Source: Ridgeia piscesae (taxonomy: Eukaryota > Annelida > Polychaeta > Sabellida > Siboglinidae). From it: a stretch of 64,000 nt of DNA. The position numbers and the translations under genes are program-made. The notes under the pieces were generated by a model. The model did not search any database. It was not told where the DNA came from and saw nothing but the letters and a program-made list of their open reading frames with translations. Below are positions 26,801 to 41,800 of the stretch, piece after piece. Each line of letters starts with the position of its first letter. Position 1 is the first letter of the stretch. The stretch lies in the NCBI GenBank assembly GCA_025642075.2, contig JAODUO010000432.1:212501-276500 (forward strand), given 5' to 3'.

Positions 26801-29800
26801 AAACACAAGGACGACTGGGTTAGTCTCTCAAACACAATCACTGATGGGTCAGTGTTAACATCAGGTGGTGTGTTAGACCTACAAAACACTGGGTGTTGTA
26901 TCAGTCCTGCAAACACATTAGGTGTAAACACATTGGTGTGTTACTCCACTGAAGTCCTGCAAAGACATTATGTGGTGCATTAGTCCTACAAATGCAGTTT
27001 CCCAATCAGTGTGTGGTATTCTTCCAAACATTTCTTACGTAAAGTTTCACCTATAGTTCCACATTTGTTAAAACTGGTCAAGAGCTTTATACGTCATACC
27101 TGAGGCTGGCAGACCTGACCATTCAAACACAAACACAATATATGTAGGAATGTATCAGCCATGCCACTCTTATCGCACAAATATTATTCAAACACACTCA
27201 ACCACCGCTCTCAGTAGCTAGTTACTTTAACCAACTCAAAATATGTTTTCAAATCATGCCGATTTTCAGGTGTTTATAGTGGTATAATAAACACTGATTT
27301 CTGGCAACTCTAAAGGCATCTTTAAACCAGCACAGTAGTATATAAACTATTAAGAGTGGTCTGTGATGACAGACTACAGTCCACTGTAACCAACTGTCCA
27401 GCCTCATTGAAGGAGATGACCTTTCCAATCTAGACAATGAGATAAAGGTGGAGAGGCACCAATTTCCCACAGGGACGACAATTACAATTCCCGTGGCACC
27501 CATCATGTTGGTTTATTGGCAATACACACCACAATGACTGTACATGTGTAATTACACATACACTAATAACTGACAAGAGCAAAATTTGATAAATTCTAGA
27601 AAAAAATGACAACAAACAATTTAGTTACTGAGCAATGCATTAATATTTGGGAAACAGTTGGCATGATCAATTGTACTCATAAATGTCACATGTCATACTC
27701 CACACAAACACCATTATAACATTAATTATGCAACTAATTATCGATAAAAAATGCATGACTATTTTAACACAATCAATATTATTTGTTGTGCGCATTGGTT
27801 ATAAACCAGCCATTAGTCTACACCAAGTCCCTCATGCCACGGTCACAGATGATGCTGGACTCTTCCACTGACCACTAATGTGTACAAAGTGGCATAAGGA
27901 CCTAATGTTAAGATGTAACAGTGTCTAGCAATCGCATTAGGACACTATTGCATTAGTCTGCCACAAGTAAAAGCAATTATACACTCCTGGTGGCTCCAGA
28001 CAGGTGGTTTCTCCTTCCCCACTGACATCAACTTAACCATAGACTAACAGTGGTCAAGATGTGTGGGGCTCAGAGGTGAGTTCCAACTTAAATGTTGATG
28101 GAAATAACACTGAAGCAATCACACAAAATAAGACAGGTAGCAAAATGTGAAGGTTTAAAAACAACACATGGCCAAGAAATACTTAATATAACTGACAGGT
28201 GAAACAGAACCCACCAATGACAGTGATAACTCTTACACACAAAATACATAAACAGTTAAATAAACAACGAAAGAAAGCATTCAGTGTTTTTATTGAACTG
28301 ACTGTACTTTGGTAATTGATACTAGGGTAGCAGGAATAATAATATAAAACAAGCATTCATGGTAGCACTGGTCATGTATCATCTGAACTGCTAAAGTTCA
28401 CAAAAGTTATAAATACACCTAAAATGCAAAAACTTAACAAATATACATAGACAGCCTCAAAGAAAAACATTTACAAAATGATCAATACTCCCAAATTATA
28501 AACAAATTAAAAGAATTTAAAATGAAAGGTTTTGAAATAAGGGAACCAGTCTAGCACAACACATCACCTGGCTGCAATGACAATACAGTATCAGAAACAA
28601 AACAGAGAATAACTTGAAGAGAGGCATAAGGAGAGAGAGACTGAGAGAGAGACAGAGAGACACACACAGAGACAGAGAGAGGCAGGCAAGGTCACTGACC
28701 TGTAGCGGGCTAGCCAGTACTCGGGGAACCGACTATTTAAGATATTCTCAACAAACATATCCTTGGCGTCCGTGGTGAACGATCACACCGACCCAACCAC
28801 ACACGAGCAGTTCTTTCTCCTTATTGATCAACATGCGGCCACGCAGCCTGTTTAAATAGCCCCGCTAGTGCTGCCAGTCAGCGTGCTGGTGATCTACATT
28901 ATCATAATCAATAGTATATCGGTACGCTGCCTCGTGTGTGTATGTGTGTGTGTCGTGTCTCTCGAGGGATGACTGGGAATGCGGGGGAGGATAAACACTG
29001 TGAGTCACACTCAGCTGACTGGGCTCTCACTCACCCACTTATTACCCACAATTCCCCGCAAACAACAACATGAGTCAGGCAAAGAATGCCGGTAGGCGGA
29101 TATAGATCAAGGGGCTGTCATCAAAGCGATTACTACTACTGTAGGTTTGTGGTGGGCTGACAGGGATTACCAGGTGTGACACGTGAGATAGCTGGCCTCC
29201 TACTAGGCCAGGTAGGGTCTGATTGATGCGGGTTGTCAGAGCTTCCTGCTCTCAGGCAGCTGGGGAGCTGATCTAAGTCTGTCAGGTCAACAAACTCACT
29301 TTAGGTCAAGTGGAATCAGACTTCAAAAATACTCTATTTCAGTACTTATGGGTATGAAGTTACTTGTACTGTACTTAACCAAATTTACTCGACAAACTAT
29401 CAAGTACATTTCACGTAATAATAATTATGTATAACAAGGATATTTGTTATATTAACTTAGAACAACTGAGTAATGTTACTTAACATTGAAGTACACCTGA
29501 ATCTCACTTTAATTAAGGTCACCTCACTAATTTACCAACTTTGCAGTTATGAGACTGGACAGTCCAAAAATATTTTCATAATAGTAATGTACAGGAAATA
29601 CATGCACTAATACAGTCACCTCACTATTCAGGTCAATTCAGCTCCATTCCAAGGGTAATTATTCATTTCATGTGCTGTAGATATGTCACTAAGATATTTA
29701 AAATAGTAACTTGTACAGAAGTATTGTATGTAATATCGTAACTTTAAAGTGTTATGCATTTAACAGGTTATACGTGTATAGTAAGTAGTACAGTGCATGG

Positions 29801-32800
29801 AATCACTCCTTCCCAGCCAGTGTTGACAGTTGGGCTGAGCCCTGCTACTGTCCAAATCTGTCTAACTTGTAACTACAGGTAAGCAAACATTTCCGGCAAC
29901 TCAGGCTTTAATATCTTTCTCAGTAGACAAAGCCCATTTGTAAACACTGATTCACTAACAGCATCTGACTGACAACAGCTAATTTCCTTTCTTATAATGT
30001 TGAAATAGAATAAAATTATGATTTCAAAGATAACAAAATCACAAAAAAAACAAATTGTGTACCCTTTGCCACATAACTAGTCATGTTCAGTTTTTGTTGT
30101 TGTAAATTTTACAAATTGTTTTAACATTTTTATATGAACAGCCATTCTGTGCATTAGCCAGCCACTACATGGCAGCACCATGTGATGGTGCGTATCACCC
30201 ACTCGTGGTGGTGGACCATTGTAGCTACTGAGGCTGCCACCAGGGGGCAGTCAGTCAGAATAAGGCAACTACAAGCTATAAACACATCATAGAACAAGCT
30301 AAAACAGATTGTAAAAATAAAAGGTTAGTAACAACGGTAATGATTGCGTGATATCTGATTTGCACTTAATCAATGCGCTTATAATATTAATGTAGTAGAA
30401 TAATCACTCTGACAACGAATCCCTTTTTTGGGGTTATACACATGAATTGTCTAATATCATAATGGTCCGTTGTTTTCTCTAAAACCACTCTGGTGTTTCA
30501 CCAAATATCGATCTTCCAACGTGCAAAGCATCACTTCCCACCAGTCTAGCTGGTGCCATAACCTGCAGTGTATGGCCTCGTTATGTGCTCGTGTGGCAGA
30601 GTCAATATTAACCAACAACGCTCATCTACACCCAGGAGTCGACACAATCAACTTTCCTCTGACTAGACAGACGACAAACAGTCGTAACTCAGTTGTACGT
30701 CTCCCCAGACACTTGCCTATCACAAACGTCCTGACAGCACTACACACAGGTGTTGTAGATGGATTCCTGAACTATTCATTCATCAAGTTTCCAACGATGC
30801 AGCATTTTGCAGTGTAAGTTATAAGTGAAATGTCTGTGGACTGTATAATATAGTTTGGAATAACTGCAGGAAAATGGGAGTAATAATGTGAACAGTTGAC
30901 TAACACTGATCGACAAAGGGTGTCAGATGGATATAGTCGGGCTGACAGAATGACTTGTGGGAAGTGGAGCACTGAACTGTCAATCGAGGGGACAATGGTT
31001 CAATCCCACCTACCGCCGTTTCAAAACTTAGGCAATTTCGTTCACCCTACATTTGCCTGTGTCTTTCGGAAGAGACACTAAAGCCGGTGGTCCCTTCTAT
31101 CTGGTGGCTATGCCAGGGGCAGTAACAGATCCCACACAGGGGGTAAATGTGTAACCTGTAGTGGACTCACTAATTCTCCTTGGACTTTAAACGCCCTGCA
31201 AAGGGCCTCGTCTAGCTCCAAGACCAACATATATTTGTGAGTGAGTTTACTTGGTAAAACATTATAATACATGCATAAAAAACAAATAACGAAACAAGCA
31301 TATATATAATATTTACCGAGGATAAACACATTAAAGCACACAATAGCAGACATGTTTCCAATGTGGTCCTCAAAAAAAAATACTTACATATGTAAAATTG
31401 TATCTTATCTCCATATCTCCACCATTGTACCAGCTATACTGAAGTCTCAACTTGTCACCAAACTGCCTCCTTCCAATGAAAGGACATCTGCCACGCAGTG
31501 ACACTTATGTTTGGACACAGATGTGTCCACAAAGGCAGGGACAACTGTACACTTGTCAATAAGTTACGTTTCTGTTGCATACACTACACTGCAACAATTT
31601 AAGTTCAATTCATAACCACTGTTCAATGAATGATGTCTGTTGTTGATGTATTAAACAGCACATCAAACCCTTCACACTACAATGTCAACAGGATGTGCTG
31701 TGACAATGTGACATCTCCAGTGTCATGCAATGCTAGTGCTGCCATCTGGTGCACAATATGTAATTCATTTACAAATCTAAAGTTGGCTAGAAACTCAACC
31801 TGTAGTTATTTATTAGTTTATAAAGTTGGATTTCGACAACCTTAAAAACTAGAAAGTTAAGCTATATAAGATACTGGATAATTATGTATGTAAATAACAA
31901 ATACCTTATTTAAAGGAATATCTTGGTACAAGCAATTTGGAAAGAACTAACAGAATATTCGAACAACTTCTACTACAGAAACAGCATTAAGTATTATTTG
32001 TACAGCTGTATTAGGCTTTATTTAGTAGGCAGTAAGCATGTTTGTAAATATCCTACATTTAACGAGTCATCACAGTTTGTAGATATCTCCAATATATATG
32101 GGACATATTACGGAAATGTTATTGCATGTTTTCAAGTATTTAACATTGCCATTCCATTCAGTCTAATCTACTATTATTGATTCATTACAACAAGATAACA
32201 TGACCACACAACTGGGCAGTTGAATCAACAATGTCAATGCTGCGAGCACTCATGTCCAACTTTAAATAATTCATTTCTAACACTTTACTGCTGGCCACAA
32301 ACAACAGACGGACAGCAGACATACAGATGTTCCACTCGTCTCCGAAACGTGCAAATGTTCTCCTGTCCCATCAACAAATGATCCATGAAGCAAAAAACCA
32401 CTTGTTTACATTGTACCATTTGGTGCTCTGGTCACTCACTATTCAATCGTTTCAAGCAAGGGGAAAATCTTAGAAAAATAAACACATAAAACACAAATGA
32501 AAATAACTGTAATTTGAGTCTAAATAACTACCATTGTGTTTTCTGAAATATGTCAAAAACTGTCAATTGGTAGAGGAGAAGTCAGCGGACCAAGGAAGCG
32601 AATGGACACTGAAAGAGGTGAGTGGACCACAGCAACGAGGACGAGATGCACTTACAAGAATAAAAAGTTAGCATATTTACGTAAACATCTTGATTCAGCA
32701 TTCATTCTTCTGTTATTGTTGCGACAAAAATACAAACAAGAGACGTTTGTAAAGTCAAGTCATTAGTATTGCAAGTGTCACAAAGTCATCAGTATTGAGT

Positions 32801-35800
32801 GTCACCAAGATGCCAGTGCTGACTGTGTCACCACGACTGAAAGTGTCACAGAGTCATTTTGTTGCTGTAAAGTCATGCTATATACTATCAGCTGGATCTG
32901 TGCTAAATATTTTTATAATCCACATTGCTGAAATATTTGTTTTTGCTATAGTTCATCCAATATATTTATCAAATCAAGGTAATGGGATACTGCTTACCCC
33001 GAGTAAATGCTAAAAAACATACTTTTTGTCAAAACATATACCCATACACCTGTAATTCCATGACATGTGCATTCAGTCAGGACACGTGCCAAGGGAGAAG
33101 ATGTCGATGAGGGAGACAAATATAATTACTGGGAAACTGAAGAAAGGATAAAAAAATTCTTCTTTTTTTACCCTCAACCCCTTTCTAGGTGGGATAATAT
33201 CACTTCGTCTATTTGGCATACTTCACTTCTGCGATGGTCTACCAACCACTCATGGCTATTTTTGCCTGTCCTTCTAGATCCTGGTTTACATTGTGTTTCC
33301 ACCTTAATTTTCATCTTTGTGTTCTCCTAACAATGTTTCTCTAATCTCGTTTCTGTGCTTATTTTGTAAATCTGTCCTCACTCGCTTTATCACTGCCCGG
33401 TGAAATTATCAAAAGTGACACATTGACAGCCACATAAAATATGTAGACAACCACAAAAGTAAATTTTTTAATAACAATAAAAAGATGAAAGAAAAAAGAT
33501 CACGTTGTGTAGTTGACAGAATTTCCGATGAAGGGATGATTGTAAGAGTTAATCAAAATGCTGAGCAGCATTGAGAAGAAAGATCAAAAGAGCAAACGGC
33601 TGACATAAATATGAAATAAAATTAGTTGGCGAGAAACTGTCAACTAGAAACGGGACAGGGCCGTAAATCTTGCCTTACAATGGGATTACCCATCCCTGGC
33701 TTGGTCACATACGTCTGCCAGTTATTGATCTAAAGCATGCCTTTTGGGAACGCACTTTCTCATGCATGTCACGATGCCATGTGTATGCTGTAGGTGTATG
33801 AATACAAATGTTGTCCCCTCAACACTTTACTGATGCCATTCAACATGTGGTTGTAAATCACAGCCTACACTAGTCTATAGCCGGCAGTGTAGAAAAATGT
33901 AGTCATGAAGTCCTTTTTATATAAACATACATGCTTGTAAAAGGCATTGACTGCATAATCGGTTTGTGGGTAGCCATTTTGAGGACAGGTTTGATCACTA
34001 GATGGCAGTACTAGTCAACACAACGTTTGTTGATGCAGACATAACACAACCGTGTGCATCTATTCACAATAATAACAAGAGAAACCCTATGAAATGACCT
34101 CACGATGTTTACAGTGTCAAGTTTCCATAGACACCACAACTTTGAACTATGTCAAAAACTGGGTTTTGTTAATCTTACACATTTAAGTAAATAATGTTTT
34201 AACTGAAATGATCAAGATTGAAATCAACTGATTGATAGATGGCATAAATCAATCAACGATCATCAAAACTGATTAATCAGAACAACATATGTGTCATGGC
34301 AGCCCACAAACCACCACTGCTTGCACAGATTGATATTCAGAACCTTGATAAAATATTACCCCCTCCTACGTCTGTGCTCCAGACAGCTCTAATCACACCT
34401 GACAGATTCATGACATCCACAGGCCAAACCAATATCAACATGTTACATAACATATCACTGTCATTCAGACCTGAGCCGGCTGACTGAAATTTCTGGACTA
34501 AATGCTACTTATGTGCAATGCAAGCATGCCGTCTTTAACGGCTCATGGTGATGAACTTCCAATGAAATATGGGGATGAAAACAAAAATGTTGCAGAAAAT
34601 AATACATTTAGTCGACATGGTATTGTATTCTGAAACTTAAAGGAGCATGCAACCCAAAAAGTAAAAATTGCTCAAACCATTAAACAATGTTCATTGAATC
34701 ATATCCCATATTTTGTACTTTTTTCTGAAATGATTTATTAAGTTTCAAGGAGAATTAGTGAACATCCCTGGAGGCTGACATTTTGGACATTTCGCCTGTG
34801 GGTGTGTGACGTCACACTTCCACAACCGCTAGCGCCTCGGGTGGACAAAACAAAACGAACTCTTCACCCACTGAGTCTGATATCTATCCATCCATTTAAT
34901 TACACTTACAGAGCATACGTTAGATATAAAAACTATGCGTCCCTTACAATGTAAGCATTCATAAAGAATAGGATAAAAAAATAACGATACTCAAGTAAAG
35001 ATTGCAACCAAGACAATCGCGAATTTCTACTTGGACTTGATCGGTTCAACGGAGCTTAGTAACTTTTATTATCGTCCACTTTCACATGTAAACAAATCGT
35101 TTATCCAACTAATTATTCCAGTCAACCGTCGCGCAGTGAATATTTTAATAATCATTGATTTTTACTATTATAAAGGAAATACATTGAATTATATTCTAGT
35201 ACCCCATTTACTTACAGTGTCATACATTATGTTCGTCCCTTTTGCGAGACCGCTCTTCGCGTGCCATTGCAACACCGCTCGGCCCCGGACTTTTTTTTCT
35301 ATGTACAAATCCAGTGGGGACAGTATCTTCGTTCAACAGTCGTCTTTCACCCAATCCCAGCAACCTGTGTTCCAGATCAATGGTGACATGGTGCTGGCAA
35401 ACCATTTTCCGGTTGAAATTGAATGTTTCCACCGTATGACCCGCACCTATATTGTGGAGACATTTCATCGCCAACTCGCGTTTCGCATGAAATTTATTGG
35501 CATTTGGAAAAATCTCTTTCCTTTCACTGACCCTTCTCCTGCTCTGTTTTTATGTTGCTTGACATTCAAACATTTTATTATCACAAGACTCATAAAAACA
35601 ACTCAAATTATGTCGCTGTGCTAGTGTTTACATGTTGCGCAGCGCCTATATCGCTGAGAGTTGTGGACAGTGTACGTCACACTCACGCATTCTCTCGCGT
35701 TACTCTTCGTGAGTTCCTCATGAAATGGGCAACAATGGCAGCGCCCATGGTCAGTAAAATGTACGTTTCAAGATAAATTTTATGATGTATAACATTCTTA

Positions 35801-38800
35801 CAAAATTTATAAAAAACTACATATGTTACAATATTCTATATTGAATGGTATGTGGGAATTTTAACGCATTTTCAACACTATGGTTGCATGTTCATTTAAA
35901 TTAGAACCTTTTTGGTATAACCCTAAATACTGTTAAGCACATTAAGTCAGTCGTTCATCAAATAACTGTGTTGTTGTTTTTAAAAGGTAGACTGTATCCT
36001 GGTCCTAACTATTTGAAACATCCATATCATAAATATTTCACATTCTGTGCGTCCTAATACAAATGTTTTAATATATAGTGTGACGTGATTCTAAATATCA
36101 GATACTTCTAAACATCTAGTGCTTTCTGGGCCTTCTTATTTTAAAGCACAAAGCGGCTCCTAATCCACACATAATTCAGCCACAGAATGAAACACTTCCT
36201 GTTGTCCTGTAGTCAACTATCCAGTCGACAACATCACCTGTCACAGGGAAGACATCATTACTAGGTCGTCATCACTACCCATGTGTCTAGTGTTATCACA
36301 ACTGTGGTGGTCACTAGCAATCAGTGACCGTGACAAAATTCTCAAGTAAGCTCGTGAAGAAATCCAGGGAATTGTCATCAGCGACACCAGCACGTCCCAG
36401 TTGTCAAACCTCAGGTAATTGGCAAGACTGTCCCAGGTACTCTAGATTACTATTCCAGACAGACGTATAAGTGCCTTGCTCAGCTCCCCATCGTCTAGGT
36501 AATGGTTTAACACAGGGATAAAATTATGTTCAATAGCCCTAAGCTTCATATCCAACTTGAACGTTCCACACACAATATATAAAAATCATACATAAAACAT
36601 TCAAATACTAATACGTTAGCAATGATGGAGCCACACAGGGTAACTGCAATGTTCTTGGATTGCTTTTTCATGTTAGACACATGAGCCAATGGTTACTGGA
36701 TATGGTTAGCATTAGATATGGTGAAAATTAATTGAACGGTTTATCAAATGAGTTCACCAAAACTAAATAAAACTGTGCACACACTAAGTAACACATGAGA
36801 GGGGCTGCTAGACAGGTTTTCACAAAATGATCCTGAAACAAGATCAGCAAAAAACCAGTAGTAGGGAGGGACTTTAACCGATACTTAACACCATGTTGTT
36901 CTTGCATAGACTGGTGACAGAAACCTTGTTAGGCAGCGGATGTTAGAGCTTAGTCCAATCACACTGCACACCAAGCACTGTTTTGTTACCACCAAGATTG
37001 TGTTTACCTACATGCCAATATAACTGCCACAAAATAATGGTGATTGTATTAAAGTACACAGAAGAATATTTAGTGGATGAGGACAGGGAAAATAGGTGCA
37101 TTTATAGCCCTAATAAAAGGGATGATGGACTGCTTTGAGGGCTTCAAATAACAGTTTGTATCTTAATTATGATAAGTACTTAATTATACCACAGGCTGCC
37201 AAGTGGGTGGGTAAGATGGATGGACTATCAGTTAAAGTCGATCGGACGGACGGACGGACGGACGGACGGACGGACGGACGGACGGACGGACGGACGGACG
37301 GACGGACGGACGGACGGACGGACGGACGGACGGACGGACGGACGGACGGACGGACGGACGGACGGACTGACGGAAGGAGGCAACATGAATGACATTATTT
37401 TCAAACTACTTTTTCATCTATTAAATAATAAATGTTCACAACATTCTTAAGACTGTAATTATTAACTATTTTGAAGGTACACTTTCTACCAAGTTGTATT
37501 TGGTAACCCCTTAACAAGTTTTGCTGTTTGGAAGATACGATCCTGGAGCCTGTTCAGTTGGTAAACAAAACATTTTCAAAACAAGCTTCATGGCCGAGGC
37601 AGGCCAAGTTAACTGCAGTACAATTTGAAATTCAGTGATGTCACATTTTTCTACATTCAACACAGCAGACTTCCTGTGGCTAATTACTTCACTGACTAAT
37701 ACTGGGTCGATGAACGGACACCCTCATCTTAATGCATCTTTTCGTTCCGTCACCGTACGCCCTCGGACGGACGGAAGGATGGACAGAGGCAACATCCATC
37801 CATCCGTCCGTCCGTCCGTCCGTCCGTCCGTCCGTCCGTCCGTCCGTCCGTCCGTCCGTCCGTCCGTCCGTCCGTCCGTCCGTCTGAGGGATTACGGTGA
37901 CGGAAGGAGAAGATGTATTAAGATGAGGGTGTCTGTTCATCAACCCAGTGTAGAACTGTCATCACTTGTTCTGGTCCTGCCTGTCTTCTTCTTTCAGCCC
38001 CTTAACTCCACGTCCTTCTTCACACTGTCTTACCATCTTTCTTATAATATATGCAATTACATAAAAATATGTACAAGTTTGACCTTCAAAAGTAGGCATA
38101 TCGCTACAACAGTGCTACGTAGTTATTGACTTGTCTGTATTCAACACGGATCACTCGTGAATTCTGTGATTAGCACATTTATTGGCAAGCGACATGCTCT
38201 AGTTCCTCGCTGGGAGTAATGTTGCTATTCCTAGTATGGCAATGCCCATCGCAAGTCCTTATTCTAGGCAGCTTTCTCCCCAGTAATTAGATCATTGAGA
38301 ATGCCATACAACCTTCTGTGGCACTGATGTATGCTATTTTTATTCCCCATGGGTACACTCTACCAGGTAGGTAAGGCAGGAATTCATCGTGTATACCCCA
38401 ATAGAATACATCCAAGTATAACATTACCAATACTGAATAATCCAGATGTTGACAGTTTGAATCATACCAACAAGGGACACGATCTGGCAGCTGGTTCCCA
38501 ATCGAATGGCTTGGAAGAGCACTCCGAGATGTGATGCTATTTACAATTAGATCTGCCAATGAACCAGTCATTAATTAATACAAAGCTCTTTACTCATCAA
38601 CACACCAAGAGTTCAACGTAATGACATCGTTACCGTGATGTAACTATAAACCTGGTAAAATCAATGTTAACCTGTGCCCCCGTGACCAAGTGATTGATCA
38701 AAGATGCACCGGCCTGTACTATACATAAACAGGACATCCATCACTTACATGATGCATAACATCGGCTATTCCATGGAGCCTGAGATAATAATAATTATGG

Positions 38801-41800
38801 ATTATGTATTGTAGACTTCATAACTTCTGACAGCTAGAACTGTTTATGGAACCGTAATATAAGCGTCTTGGATGTAATATTCTCCTACAGTAACTCCTGG
38901 AATACAAAGCACAGTCAATCTCTTTGTTATTACCCAAGAAGATCACAAGCTCGCTACCATGGAAACAAGCATTGAACACAGAAATATCTGCAAAATGTTA
39001 ACTTTCACAACACAAAAATTAACCATTATTAAATCTGTAAATTGAAATATTATATACTATAACTGTATTAACCCTACCAGAAGTTGTTTTGATGGAGAAG
39101 ACAGTGGTGGTGTTGGGGTTAGGGGTTGGCAAGCATCTGTCGTAACTACTTTGTACTGGGAATTGAACCTTCACCACAATATAACTTGACACACAGTGAA
39201 AGTTTACAATTCCTCAGAACAGTGTATTTATTAGTCATTCATTTTATATTACCCCCGGTAGTCATAAAACTGTGTCCCATGAGTTTCTCCTGTTAATTAA
39301 TTACAATGAGTTAAAGATAAATTCTTATACAGTACAGTACCCAGTACTTAGGATAACTCAAAGTTACTTAGGGGGGAGAAAGGGGGAGGGAGGGAAAGGC
39401 AGCAATGGAGGGAGGAAGAGATGGTCTGGCAGATGGAAGGGCAGGACACATGGCTATGGAGACAGGACTGTGACAGGTGGTAAGTGATGAGAATATTAGC
39501 TAAACCACAGGAAGCTTGTAAAGTGACTGGTGCAACAGAAGTGTTGTACAGGAGGCTGGTGGAGGGTGATGGGGGGGGGATGAGGGATGAGACGTCAGAG
39601 TGGTGGGTAGATCAGAGTAGAGAACATGGTCAGGAGGGAGATGGTGCCCTACGGAGTGGGGTGTAAAGAGGGACGGAGAGAACATAAGGGAAGCTGAGGA
39701 AAGTGAGTGAGTGAGTGAGTGAGTGAGTGAGTGAGTGAGTGAGTGAGTGAGCAACTGAGTGAGTGAGTTAATGAGTCATGGAACAAGTGAGAGAGGGATG
39801 GAGGGAGGGAGGGAGTGATTGGAGAAATGACATAAAGGATGTGAAAGAAGGAAAATAGAAGGAAACATAGGTAGAAGATAAGGGAGGGTTGGAGGGGCAG
39901 ATGGAAACTGAACGGATTTAAGGAAGCAGAGGGAAAATGAGAGGGAAGAAGGAAGGATAAAGTCCTCAATGAAGTAAAATTAACATTCCAGAGAATAAGC
40001 AGCAGCAGATGGCTAAATATGGCTTAGAAATATGCAGTAAATAAACAATTCTTACTCTACCCAACAACTGTCCTCTTGGGCAGGACTGGCAGCGACGTGG
40101 TTACAGAGTATTGAAAGAGAACAACCAGTGGAAGGTAGCTAGAATTAACAGACGGACGGACGGACGGACGGACGGACGGACGGACGGACGGACGGACGGA
40201 CGGACGGACGGACGGACGGACGGACGGACGGACGGACGGACGGACGGACGGACGGACGGACGGACGGACGGACGGACGGACGGACGGACGGACGGACGGA
40301 CGGACGGACCTCTTGCAGATACAAACAGTGCAATAGACAAACTAATCAAAAAACACGCAGACAGGCAGACACACAGTCTAGCAGCTTAGACAAAGCCCAG
40401 TGCTAAGCAACTATGTTTCATGCTTGCACTCTGCAGTACAAACTTGGTGCACAACAGGGAATCAATAACACTTGGAGAAATTCAAATTAAGACTCTCCGC
40501 ACAGAAAAGATCATCTGAAAAGAGAAGTGGGAGGAACTGGAAATGTTGAACTCGACCGCCAGTGGCTTGGCTTTCAACTGGCACAGCTGGTCAATCTGTC
40601 AACAGGACACGCGTTTTGTACATTACACACTGCTAAGATTACCACTGTACAATAAAAACACCATAAAACACAAATGTCAGTTTCGTCTTACGGGTCTATG
40701 TGGTAAATGACATGCGGTTTACCTAATCAAAAAAACGGGTCGTATACAGGCTCCAGATTACAGGGTACAGTTCATTGTAGGCACATGTAGTGATTACATT
40801 TAAATGTTAATTGGCTCGATTCATGTTACCAACCATTCAAAGTTATTAACATCAGATTAACTTGCTTCCTAGTTAATTTTGATAATGTATGTGAGATTAC
40901 ATTAAGAGGTTACTTCCTCTCTGTGATAGCATAGTGCCTGCAGATCATTGATGAAGTTATTTAATAACGAACACTTCAATGTCACAGGAAATATTTAACA
41001 TAATAATGGTTTCAACCAATTCCTGCACGACAAAATACATAATTTTTCTATCTCCTTCCTACCACTTCTAAGAACTACCTCATCCAACGAGGTTCAACAC
41101 TACCTTTATATGTAATTATGTATTGCTGTCAGGCGTTGCTGCCAATTAATGCCATTGCACTGGTGTATGCGGGAAATTTCCTAGACATTCTGGGCAGGTT
41201 TGGGAATGCATGCATAAACGGATGTCCTATTGGTTGCCATAGCAACATGCCATCAGACTGTCTCAAGATCAGTCTACTAATGGCAACATTACTACCGTCT
41301 GCAGAAAGCATACCAAGACATGACGGCCTGCAAGAGAAATACAAATCCTGATGTTCTGACAGAAACAGTGCTTCTAATTGTGCGTAACGATGTAATAAAC
41401 TCTAAAATGCAACCCAAAAAATCTGTAAAACTATACTAACTACAAAAAGGTTCTAGATGTCTTTATCATTTACGCATTTTCAATCCACTTTATCTAGAAT
41501 CTGTCTACCCGTCATTTGGACGGGTAAAGTTTATCTTGGACGGGTACAAATTAGAATGGATGGGTAAATGGACGGGTACAAATTAGAATGGAAGGGTAAA
41601 TAGACGGGTACAAATCAGAATGGATGGGTAAATAGACGGGTACAAATTAGAATGGATGGGTAAATACACGGGTACAAATCAGAATGGATGGGTAAATGGA
41701 CGGGTACAAATCAGAATGGATGGGTAAATGGACGGGTACAAATAGAATGGATGGGTAAATAGACGGGTACAAATCAGAATGGATGGGTAAATAGACGGGT

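Larger units (their letters stand above)
28859..37200 (-). other. APC intron / upstream of candidate alternative promoter
   Basis: The first few hundred bases (28860-29260) are richer in GC and would be the upstream promoter region of the alternative first exon. The remainder is AT-rich intron with a SINE-like element at about 30.93-31.24 kb and an unclassified patch at 34.62-35.77 kb. I find no further APC exon. Confidence 0.65.

Noticed and set aside
35031..35624. 197-codon plus-strand open frame
   Set aside because: No recognisable domain; AT-rich, low-quality start; lies in a segment suspected to be transposon debris.
37135..38129. TDGRTDGR / VRPSVRPS proteins
   Set aside because: Translations of the ACGG/CCGT tetranucleotide tracts.
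40101..40389. Open frames on both strands rich in TDGR or VRPS
   Set aside because: Translations of the ACGG microsatellite.
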